Shown in pieces: positions 52,719-60,330 of a DNA stretch of 64,000 nt. Location: positions 2,108,001-2,172,000 of the forward strand of contig NZ_CP083740.1 of assembly GCF_020150455.1 (NCBI RefSeq), written 5' to 3'. Source of the DNA: Bremerella sp. TYQ1. GTDB lineage: Bacteria; Planctomycetota; Planctomycetia; Pirellulales; Pirellulaceae. Each line of letters begins with the position of its first letter. Positions within the stretch are counted from its first letter, which is position 1. Below the pieces are notes generated by a model that worked only from the letters and a program-made list of their open reading frames with translations, searched no databases and was not told the DNA's origin. The position numbers were made by a program, and so were the translations under genes.

Positions 52719-52849
52719 AAAAAAAATCGAGGGACCGCTGTCGTACCAACCCGCGTTGGAGAAGCTGAATCGTCAGGGGCAAGGCAAACCATCCAGCTTA
52801 AGTTCGACAGCGGCCCCACGGGCCAGCTTACCGACTCCTCCGAGGAGCC
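52719..52849 (-). ncRNA. Candidate structured RNA ending in a T-tract
   Basis: On the minus strand a 13-position stem (plus-strand arms 52731-52743 and 52805-52817, one G-T pair) encloses two smaller hairpins: one from AAGCTG/CAGCTT (52762-52768 with 52793-52800) and one from CCAAC/GTTGG (52746-52759). After the closing stem come TCGA and eight T (52726-52719), the layout of a Rho-independent end. A further hairpin CTCC/GGAG lies at 52833-52849. A second copy of CCAGCTTA (52823-52830) and a GGCCC-GTG-GGGCC hairpin could compete with the closing stem, giving alternative folds. No known RNA family was recognised. An overlapping 74-codon frame on the same strand is not convincing. Confidence 0.45.
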
Positions 52850-53291
52850 GATGCCCGCATTAGATGCAATTGGCGAACCAAACCACGAGAAAATCTTCAT
52901 ATTTACCCCAAGTCATTGCATACAAACACTTTAAAAATCAGTACCGGCAACGTACATAAATCCACACCGATGGGTATTTTGCAGAGCTGCAGCAAGATCC
53001 CACAAAGAAATAATACACACCCCCGCACAGGACCATTTTTCTCGCGAAATTTACTTACTTTTCGTCCAGGATCGAGACAGCTTCCCTTATCTCATATCTA
53101 TCAAAAGACTTACGTCATCACCGTAGATTTTCATTTTGAGATATCGCCATACGCAGTCAAACGATGCCCCTAAAATGTCTCAATATGACACGTTTTAACT
53201 TCAATCTTCGTTTTTCAAGGGCGGCTCGATAGGATGGAGTGTCGCTTCTTAATGTTGAATAGCGTTGTTAATCACCAAGGACGTCGCTCCT
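52850..53291. other. AT-rich intergenic stretch
   Basis: This stretch before the lipid kinase gene is clearly richer in A and T than the neighbouring genes and carries no supported gene, repeat or tRNA fragment. It should hold the promoter of the lipid kinase and, on the minus strand, that of the candidate RNA. I found no duplicated tRNA end that would mark an integration site. Confidence 0.4.
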
Positions 53292-54218
53292 GTGACATTT
53301 ACCGAAAGCCCTCCTGCAACTTCGACAGGTACGGCATGGCTGTTTATTAATCGCATTGCCGGAGGCTTTGACAAACCTCAGCGTCATGCTCGTTTGCGCG
53401 CATTGCTCAGCGACATGGGGCTTCAATCGGTCGAGATGAACTCTCCCCAGCGATTGACCGACTGCTGGAACGACGATTCCCAGCCACGGCCAGATTTCAT
53501 TGTTTCGGTCGGAGGTGATGGGACCGCCGCAATGATCGCGGGACAAACCGAGGGAAAAGTCCCAATCGCAATCTACCCCGCGGGCACGGAAAACGTTCTG
53601 GCGAAGTATCTGCAGATTCCGACTGACATCGGGGCGTTTGCCAAGATGCTTTCCAAACGAAAAGTCCAGCGAATCGATGCCGGAAAGTGCGGCGACCGGA
53701 CGTTTATGTTGATGCTTTCGGCAGGATTCGAGGCCGAAGTTGTCCATCGAGTTCATCGTCAACGAAACGGACACCTCACGAAACTGCACTACGTCCGCCC
53801 CACGTTTCAGATGTTGGCACAATATGAATATCCGCAGTTAGAACTCGATATCGAGTTGGAAGATGGAACGCGGACGCAAACCGAAGGATACTGGGCCTTC
53901 GCGTTCAATGTGCCTCGTTACGCGCTCGGCCTGGAAATGGCTCCGAACGCCAAGCCGGACGATGGCATTCTCGATATCTGCGTTTTAACGCAAAAGGGAT
54001 TTTGGTCGACAGGGTCGTATATCACGTCGCTTCTATCCGGAACCCTCGGCCGTCGGAGCGATGTGAAGACGTTTCGGGCACGGTCCGCCATCCTTACATC
54101 ACCAACGATTCCTATTCCGCTGCAAACCGACGGCGATCCTGCCGGATTTACCGATACGACCATTTCCGTTCAGCCTAGCTACTTGCCGTTGATTGTGCCG
54201 CAACAGAAATCGCGATAG
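53292..54218 (+). CDS. Diacylglycerol/lipid kinase family protein
   Basis: This 308-residue protein has the DAG-kinase catalytic domain: INRIAGG near the N terminus, the nucleotide-binding SVGGDGTAAMIAG, and PAGTENVLAKYL, followed by the beta-sandwich domain (PNAKPDDGILDICVL; TDGDPAG). Such kinases phosphorylate diacylglycerol, sphingoid bases or related lipids; specificity is not known. A GTG at 53292 with AAGGA 9 bases upstream is preferred over a TTG at 53265. It stands alone, 187 bases before kdsA. Confidence 0.87.
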   Translation: MTFTESPPATSTGTAWLFINRIAGGFDKPQRHARLRALLSDMGLQSVEMNSPQRLTDCWNDDSQPRPDFIVSVGGDGTAAMIAGQTEGKVPIAIYPAGTENVLAKYLQIPTDIGAFAKMLSKRKVQRIDAGKCGDRTFMLMLSAGFEAEVVHRVHRQRNGHLTKLHYVRPTFQMLAQYEYPQLELDIELEDGTRTQTEGYWAFAFNVPRYALGLEMAPNAKPDDGILDICVLTQKGFWSTGSYITSLLSGTLGRRSDVKTFRARSAILTSPTIPIPLQTDGDPAGFTDTTISVQPSYLPLIVPQQKSR

Positions 54219-54405
54219 GCACCCCGGCCGGCGTATCCCCAAGCACTTCCCTTCTTAGTGATGGGAATTTTGCTCGTCTCGTGTCAGAATAGAGTGACTG
54301 AGCTGACCGGGCCTCCTCTTTGCGAAGAATTAACCAGAGGCACCCTGGGAGAAAGCTTGGCGGGAAAATAGGATGGATACTTCCCCTCTTTGAACGAGAT
54401 CGCAC

Positions 54406-55230
54406 TTGAACCCATCGGCCACCACAACCTCGACGTTTTCCCTTAATACCGAAGGGAAACTGCTTCTTATTGCTGGACCGTGCGTCCTTGAGTCGCGCGA
54501 CTTGGCATTTCAAATCGCGGAACAAATCTGTGAAATCGCCCAGCGGTATCCTGTTCAATACGTTTTCAAAGCGTCATTCGATAAAGCGAACCGTACTAGC
54601 ATTCATTCGTATAGAGGTTTAGGCCTGCAAGATGGCCTGAAACTTCTCGAAGCCGTTCGTAACGAATTCAATGTCCCTGTCACGACCGACTTTCATGAGT
54701 CGCAACAAGCGGCGGCCGTCGGTGAAGTGTGTGACATCCTTCAAGTGCCCGCGTTCCTTGCTCGGCAAACCGATCTCCTCGTTGCCGCAGCTCAGACCGG
54801 CAAAACGGTTAACGTGAAGAAGGGGCAATTCATGGCCCCTTGGGACATGAAACATGTCGTCGAAAAGCTTCGTGAGGCTGGTGCCCACGAAACATTGCTG
54901 ACCGAGCGAGGGACATTCTTCGGTTACGGCCGGCTTGTCAACGACATGCGAAGTCTTCCGCAGATGCGATCGCTTGGCGTTCCGGTGGTATTCGACGCGA
55001 CGCACAGCGTCCAAGAGCCTGGCGGGCTTGGCAGTCAAACCGGCGGTAACCGAGAAATGGTAAAGCCACTTGCGATGGCTGCCGCGGCAATGGGCATTGA
55101 TGGCTTGTTCCTGGAAACGCATCCCAATCCGGATCAATCTCCGAGCGACGGCCCGAACATGGTGCCGCTGGCGGAAATGGAATCCTTAATCAAACGTGTA
55201 TTGGCGGTTCGCGACGCGGCCCAAGGTTAA
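54406..55230 (+). CDS. kdsA: 3-deoxy-8-phosphooctulonate synthase (metal-dependent type)
   Basis: KdsA condenses phosphoenolpyruvate and arabinose 5-phosphate to KDO 8-phosphate, the precursor of the LPS inner core sugar. The 274-residue protein has [43 protein letters not shown] and [16 protein letters not shown]. Cysteine 26 sits where metal-dependent KdsA enzymes (Aquifex type) have their metal ligand and the E. coli enzyme has asparagine, so this one belongs to the metal-dependent class. The start is a TTG at 54406 without a strong ribosome-binding site. A lipoprotein gene follows after 10 bases. Confidence 0.95.
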   Translation: MNPSATTTSTFSLNTEGKLLLIAGPCVLESRDLAFQIAEQICEIAQRYPVQYVFKASFDKANRTSIHSYRGLGLQDGLKLLEAVRNEFNVPVTTDFHESQQAAAVGEVCDILQVPAFLARQTDLLVAAAQTGKTVNVKKGQFMAPWDMKHVVEKLREAGAHETLLTERGTFFGYGRLVNDMRSLPQMRSLGVPVVFDATHSVQEPGGLGSQTGGNREMVKPLAMAAAAMGIDGLFLETHPNPDQSPSDGPNMVPLAEMESLIKRVLAVRDAAQG

Positions 55231-55240
55231 ATATCCTCCC

Positions 55241-57100
55241 ATGACTTGCACTCATCGAATCGCTGTCATCGCTTTGCTGACCATCATGGTGATGGCTGGC
55301 TGTGATAGTCGCAAAGTTATTCGCCCTCAAGTCGACAATACTCAAGCGAATATCTCGACCGATGCCGGAAGCTCGAAACAGTTCGTCGATCAGGCACTGA
55401 ACTACCTGAGCGATCTCGATCGTTACCCCGCAGGTCGCGTCAAAGTTGAAGTGCTTCAGCGAATGAATCGCTGGTTGATGTCGCAAAAGTTAGATCCGAC
55501 CTGGAAACCTGATCCCATGGTCGAGCAACTCCCGGATGAGATCCGCAGCCTGCCGCGGATGCAAGACTTAGAGAGTCGCTACTTCTTGGATCAGCCAGCG
55601 CAATTTCCCGAAGCGATTTTTCGTGGAAGCGAGTTCGATTTCCTCGTAGGTACCTACTGGGCGAAAACGATCTCGGATTGGATTCGGGATACGAAGATTC
55701 CTCCCGCCGACATTCAGGCATTTCTAAATGCACAAAAAAATCAGACGCTCGACGAGGGGCAAACGAACGATCTTGGGTTGGCCTACTTATTGTTTGACTG
55801 GACAGTCCGACACATTCACCCGGTTCGTCCCTTGGAATTTGAGGAAGGCAAGTTCGCGCGCGGCACAAGTCGCGATGTTTGGAATGCCATTCAGCTGAAC
55901 GAAGGAGACGCCCAGGAACGAGCCCGGGTTTTTATCCACCTTTGTCGCCAGCAAGGACTCGACGCAGTGATGGTTCAGTTCGGCGACAAGGATCCGCAAG
56001 TTGTTGGTGTTGCCATTGGATCAGAACTGTTTTTGTTTGATATGGCATACGCACTTCCCATCTCACTCGCCGATGGGAGCGGTATTCAAAGGCTTTCGCA
56101 ACTTGTTGATAACCCGGAAGCCCTTCAGGCAATGGCTTCCGAGAACTACAAATATCCGGTCACTGTGGAAGACCTGAAGAACGTCACGCTGTTGATCGAA
56201 GCACCTTCGACGTCTCTGACCCAGGCAACCGACTTGCTGGAAGGTGTTCTGTCTGGTGACTCGACTTTAAAGGTTCACGTTCAACCGTCTTCGATCAAAG
56301 ATCGACTAGCGAGCTTTAAGGGGGTAAGCGACGTTCAATTGTGGACCGTTCCGTTCGAAGCGGAACAGGCTATCGCCAAACGTCTTTCCGACACAACGCT
56401 TGGGCCGCTCTATCAAGTCGAACGATTCATCTACGACACCATGACGCCATTTTCGACTGCTCGCAATTTGCAGCTCCTCTGTCGTTTCCGAGACGAGGCG
56501 CAAAGCAAAGGGGCTCGGTCGATGCTGATGGATGCGCGCATCATGGAACGGCAATTCCGCGTCGCACTTCCCAACGAACAACTCGGAATGCTGAAAGCGG
56601 CTGGAATGGATCTTCCGGACGACCCGAAAGTCCAGCAGTTCTTTCTAGATCGCGTCCGTAAGAATGTACTCCTCTGGCGAGAACTGGCCAGCTTTAATCT
56701 TGGCGTGATCGCGCTCAGCGACAATGAATATGAATCTGCCATCGACTATTTCGAGAATCGAACGCTGGCTGAGTTCCCCGACACACGCTTCAAATATGCG
56801 GCAAGCTATGGCATCGGCCGCAGCGCCGAGGCTTTGGCCCGAGATGATGAGGACGCCGAAATGGCTCAGAAAGCATACGACTTCTACACCGATGACGATG
56901 ATGTCCTCTCGCCATACCGTCGTGGTAACGCACTGCTTGCAGAACGTCTTCCGCTATTGGAAAAGAAATCCAAACCTGCCGAGCCAGCGGAAGCAGATCC
57001 GGCCTCGGAAACGGCCGGCAACGAACAGGAGAATCCTTCCGACACACTAGCAGAGACTTCCGAAGCGAAAACCGAATCGGAAGAGTCTGACGAAAAATAG
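55241..57100 (+). CDS. Lipoprotein with transglutaminase-like region and TPR-like repeats
   Basis: This 619-residue protein has a lipoprotein signal (IALLTIMVMAGC-type; lipobox MAGC, C near residue 21). A central region with RVFIHLCRQQGLDAVMVQFGD and VGVAIGSELFLFDMAY resembles a transglutaminase-like fold, though I cannot confirm the catalytic triad. The C-terminal part is helical, with a repeat-like segment NLGVIALSDNEYESAIDYFE, and ends in a disordered tail rich in A, E, S and K. It starts 10 bases after kdsA, so they are probably co-transcribed. Function unknown. Confidence 0.78.
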   Translation: MTCTHRIAVIALLTIMVMAGCDSRKVIRPQVDNTQANISTDAGSSKQFVDQALNYLSDLDRYPAGRVKVEVLQRMNRWLMSQKLDPTWKPDPMVEQLPDEIRSLPRMQDLESRYFLDQPAQFPEAIFRGSEFDFLVGTYWAKTISDWIRDTKIPPADIQAFLNAQKNQTLDEGQTNDLGLAYLLFDWTVRHIHPVRPLEFEEGKFARGTSRDVWNAIQLNEGDAQERARVFIHLCRQQGLDAVMVQFGDKDPQVVGVAIGSELFLFDMAYALPISLADGSGIQRLSQLVDNPEALQAMASENYKYPVTVEDLKNVTLLIEAPSTSLTQATDLLEGVLSGDSTLKVHVQPSSIKDRLASFKGVSDVQLWTVPFEAEQAIAKRLSDTTLGPLYQVERFIYDTMTPFSTARNLQLLCRFRDEAQSKGARSMLMDARIMERQFRVALPNEQLGMLKAAGMDLPDDPKVQQFFLDRVRKNVLLWRELASFNLGVIALSDNEYESAIDYFENRTLAEFPDTRFKYAASYGIGRSAEALARDDEDAEMAQKAYDFYTDDDDVLSPYRRGNALLAERLPLLEKKSKPAEPAEADPASETAGNEQENPSDTLAETSEAKTESEESDEK

Positions 57101-57116
57101 CGACGCGTTCCGCTTC

Positions 57117-57977
57117 CTACCAGGGAAACTTTTGCTCAGTAATTCGCTCGAAGGCTTCTATGTACTTCGAGCGAGTTTTCTGCACGATTTCATCCGGCAA
57201 CTGCGGCGGGTCACTGTTCTTGTCCCAACCGCTTTGTTCCAGCCAATCGCGTACAAACTGTTTGTCGAACGATGGGGGACTCATTCCTTCGGCATACTGA
57301 TCTTGCGGCCAGAAGCGTGAGCTGTCCGGCGTCAGTACTTCGTCGATCAAAATCACCTCGCCATCGACGACGCCCCATTCAAACTTCGTGTCGGCAATGA
57401 TAATTCCATGCTCTAAGGCGCGTTGTGCTCCGGCCTCGTAAACGGCCAAGCTTTTTTCGCGTAACAAGTTCGCCGTCTCGGCTCCAACAATTTCTACCAT
57501 CCGCTCGAAGGGGATGTTCTCGTCGTGCCCCGACTCTGCTTTGGTGGCTGGCGTAAATATGGGCTCTGGAAGCTTCGAAGCCTGATTCAATCCTTCCGGA
57601 AGGCTAATTCCACAAACCGTTTGGGACTGCTGATATTCTTTCCAGCCAGAGCCAGCCAAATATCCGCGAACAACACATTCGATCGGCACGACTTCCGTTT
57701 TGCGGGCCAAAGTCGAACGACCAGCCAGCGCGGCAAGATCCGCATCACCCTCCAAGTCCATCTGCTGGACATCGGTTGAAATCAGATGATTGGCAATGCC
57801 CAGCGTCTCGAACCAATATTGGCTCATCTGCGTCAGAACGCGGCCTTTGTCAGGAATCTGGGTCGGCAGAATGTAGTCGAAGGCACTAATTCGATCCGAC
57901 GCAACCAATAAGACGCGATCCCCCAGATCGTAGACGTCGCGAACTTTTCCCTGACGGACTGGATAATTAAGACCCAT
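57117..57977 (-). CDS. purC: Phosphoribosylaminoimidazole-succinocarboxamide synthase
   Basis: PurC joins aspartate to CAIR in purine synthesis, forming SAICAR. The 286-residue protein has GKVRDVYDLGDRVLLVASDR, RISAFDYILPTQIPDKG, VVPIECVVRGYLAGSGW, KLPEPIFTPATKAESGHDE and DTKFEWGVVDGE. Conserved sequence begins only nine residues after the ATG, so the N terminus is about ten residues shorter than in many relatives, and a stop lies two codons upstream in frame. No Shine-Dalgarno site precedes the ATG. It converges with the kdsA-lipoprotein unit, with 16 bases between stops. No other pur gene is adjacent. Confidence 0.95.
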   Translation of the reverse strand: MGLNYPVRQGKVRDVYDLGDRVLLVASDRISAFDYILPTQIPDKGRVLTQMSQYWFETLGIANHLISTDVQQMDLEGDADLAALAGRSTLARKTEVVPIECVVRGYLAGSGWKEYQQSQTVCGISLPEGLNQASKLPEPIFTPATKAESGHDENIPFERMVEIVGAETANLLREKSLAVYEAGAQRALEHGIIIADTKFEWGVVDGEVILIDEVLTPDSSRFWPQDQYAEGMSPPSFDKQFVRDWLEQSGWDKNSDPPQLPDEIVQKTRSKYIEAFERITEQKFPW

Positions 57978-58272
57978 AATCTAGGCGTTTTTCGATAGAT
58001 GTTTGGCAAAAAAGAAATCTCCGCTCCCCCGAACCTGGGCGTCGGCAGCGGATCGCTCAGAGCATTTTGCCATACGACTTTCGCGGGAAACAGCCCGGCG
58101 AGCTCGATTACCGGCACAGTTGCTTCAAGCGACATACCCCGCTGGATGTCGATTTTCGTGGTTCATCCGAGCATCTTCGACGATTAGAATTGATAGGCGC
58201 GTGCTATCACGCGGGGACAGCTCCATGATTTTCAACCCCGATTAGCCCCAGCTTTCAAAGTGAGCCGCGGTT

Positions 58273-59766
58273 TTGCCTAAGCTAACGTTTCGAATTCCCA
58301 GCAACTTGCCTCTCTCGGACGATGACTGTCGCGTGATTCACGCGGTAGGCAGCGACCGATTGGTACGCACCGCGTCGATCAAACACTCGGAAGATCGTCT
58401 CGTTCTTGAATTGCTGGAAACCGACGGCGTCAAAGTAAAAATACCGTATCGCAACGAGCGACGTTCTGCGCAGATTCTTTCGACATGCTCTCTGCGAGTC
58501 GACAACAAGACACCCTACAATCTGCTTCTGGAGATTGCTCGCGGCACTCTGTTTCGTTTCCGCACGCTGACGAATGCCTGTCTCGACGCCGAGCTTGATT
58601 TGCTCGATGCGACGAAAAAACTCCTTCAAGACGCGACCAGTTATTTTGCGCGAGCGGCCACAACGAAAGATGATCCGGAGAAAGCAGATGCGATGGCCAA
58701 CCGAAGCCTGAGCCAATCACTGCTCGGACTTTCGCAACTGGAGCTGGTTTACGCGACCGCATCGTACCATGCCATCGATCAACAACCGGGCGAGCGGGCA
58801 TTCCTCCGAGGGATTTCGTTAACGGAACCATTGACCGCGGAGATCACGCCTCTGCTGACCAACACCCTTAATACGGTGGTGATCGAACCAAATTGGAAGC
58901 ACTGCGAACCAGAGGTTGGGCATTTCAATTGGTCGGAAGTCGACACGACATTGGACGCCATTCGTGAGCAAGGACATGCGACCGTACTTGGCCCCATGTT
59001 TTGCTTGGATCGTTTTTCAACGCCCGATTGGCTTTACCTTTGGGAAAACGACTTCGACGAGATCTTAAGTGCCGTGGGGAAATATACCGAGGCACTCTTA
59101 CAGCACTATCGAAATCGAGTCGATCTTTGGTACTGCGCGTCAGGCCTGAACGATCACACGACGTTAAGCCTGAAAGAAGAGCAGCGACTTCAAATCTTGC
59201 TGCATATCATTCAAACGATTCGAGGAAGCGGGCTGCGTGCGCCATTGTTGGTAAGTTTCGCCAATCCTTGGGGCGAATACACGGCGAGTCGCGATCGGGA
59301 AATGGCACCTATTCATTTCGCGGAAGAACTCGTTCGCGCCCGTGTCGGTGTCACGGGAATAGGGCTGGAACTCAATTTTGGCGAATTGTCTCCGGCAACG
59401 TACTACCGAGGCTTTTTCGAGGTGGTCGATATGCTCGACTATTGGAGCCTTCTCGGCGTGCCGCTGTTTGTGACGTTATCAGCGCCTAGCTCGTGGCGTC
59501 CCGACGACGACGCACTCTATAACGCCAATCGAAAAGAAGAGCCCCTCGAACGTATTAGCCGCCGTACCCAACGAGAAATTGTCGAACATGTGCTGCCGGC
59601 GCTGCTCACGCATCCGCAAGTGCAGGGCGTTTTTTGGAGCCAGGTTTCCGATTCGCAGCCACATCGCTTCCCGCATGCTGGCCTTCTTGACCCGCGCGGA
59701 CGTCCTAAATCCGCTGTGACCAAGATGACTGATCTGATCCGCACCTACTTCCCCGAAAATATTTAG
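58273..59766 (+). CDS. GH10-fold protein, apparently without the catalytic glutamates
   Basis: This 497-residue protein has an N-terminal beta domain of about 170 residues and a C-terminal TIM barrel similar to GH10 endoxylanases: NWKHCEPEVGHFNWSEVD at the start, and GVFWSQVSDSQPHRFP plus LLDPRGRPKSA near the end. GH10 enzymes have an acid/base glutamate in WDVVNE; here the matching strand is LWYCASGLND (W286), with glycine at that place. The nucleophile strand ITELD corresponds to VTLSAPSS (T401), with leucine in place of glutamate. By eye it is a pseudo-enzyme or binding protein. No signal peptide is seen. The start is a TTG; a stop lies four codons upstream. The 295 bases before it hold no supported gene. 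Confidence 0.75.
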   Translation: MPKLTFRIPSNLPLSDDDCRVIHAVGSDRLVRTASIKHSEDRLVLELLETDGVKVKIPYRNERRSAQILSTCSLRVDNKTPYNLLLEIARGTLFRFRTLTNACLDAELDLLDATKKLLQDATSYFARAATTKDDPEKADAMANRSLSQSLLGLSQLELVYATASYHAIDQQPGERAFLRGISLTEPLTAEITPLLTNTLNTVVIEPNWKHCEPEVGHFNWSEVDTTLDAIREQGHATVLGPMFCLDRFSTPDWLYLWENDFDEILSAVGKYTEALLQHYRNRVDLWYCASGLNDHTTLSLKEEQRLQILLHIIQTIRGSGLRAPLLVSFANPWGEYTASRDREMAPIHFAEELVRARVGVTGIGLELNFGELSPATYYRGFFEVVDMLDYWSLLGVPLFVTLSAPSSWRPDDDALYNANRKEEPLERISRRTQREIVEHVLPALLTHPQVQGVFWSQVSDSQPHRFPHAGLLDPRGRPKSAVTKMTDLIRTYFPENI

Positions 59767-59872
59767 AAAACGTTAAGTCACTCGTTTTTTCGGGTTTCCA
59801 CAACCCCTACAATACGTGTTATGGCTTTCCTGCCACGATAGTTTGCCTTTGATGCCTAGGAGTATTTTTGCC

Positions 59873-60079
59873 ATGTCGATGTTGAAGTGGATGTGTTCGG
59901 CCTGTTTGGTAATGGGTTTGATGGTATTTTCCATCGGTTGCGACTCGAAGACCGCCGAACCACCAGTTGAAGAAACGTCCGAACCAGATATCACCATGCC
60001 GGCCGAAGGCGACAGCGCCCCAGCAGAAGGCGATGCCGAAGAAAAACCTGCCGAAGAAGAAGAAAAGCCAGCTGAATAA
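59873..60079 (+). CDS. Small acidic lipoprotein
   Basis: This 68-residue protein has a lipoprotein signal (CLVMGLMVFSIGC, lipobox SIGC). The mature part of about 45 residues is very acidic and disordered, rich in E, P, A and D (EEKPAEEEEKPAE at the end). AGGAG 10 bases before the ATG at 59873 sets the start, and a strong terminator follows 45 bases after the stop, so it is a single-gene unit. Similar EKPAE wording appears in the SecF insert. Function unknown. Confidence 0.75.
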   Translation: MSMLKWMCSACLVMGLMVFSIGCDSKTAEPPVEETSEPDITMPAEGDSAPAEGDAEEKPAEEEEKPAE

Positions 60080-60123
60080 GCTCGCTTTTGCCGTTCGATC
60101 GGTTCAAAACCGAGACATGAGCC

Positions 60124-60156
60124 AAAAAGCACCCAGTTGCCGCTGGGTGCTTTTTT
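60124..60156 (+). terminator. Intrinsic terminator of the small lipoprotein gene
   Basis: GCACCCAG and CTGGGTGC form an 8-bp stem with a 6-base loop, flanked by A5 and followed by T6. Confidence 0.92.
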
Positions 60157-60330
60157 GTGCGCATACAGGAATTTCAGAATGATTCTCTCCAAACTTGATT
60201 CCTGTTTCCCTTCGAGACAAACTAGAATTCCATAGCCAATTTTCCCTTACCTCAAAGACGTCGTGGTCTAGCAGTCGTTTCGCCCCATTACCCTCAACGT
60301 TGTTTGCTGCTAACCACCGGAGCCGCCATC

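Noticed and set aside
52676..52900. 74-codon minus-strand frame over the structured element
   Set aside because: It runs through the hairpins and the T-tract, has no good ribosome-binding site and no recognisable sequence; an RNA explains the region better.
52444..53291. Possible integration site at tRNA-Thr with AT-rich DNA beside it
   Set aside because: The AT-rich stretch is on the 5' side of the tRNA, no duplicated tRNA 3' end is visible and no integrase gene is present.
57978..58135. Minus-strand frame starting MSLEATVPVIELAG that enters purC in another frame, considered as a frameshifted purC N terminus
   Set aside because: The sequence does not resemble a PurC N terminus, and the in-frame ATG already provides the conserved start.
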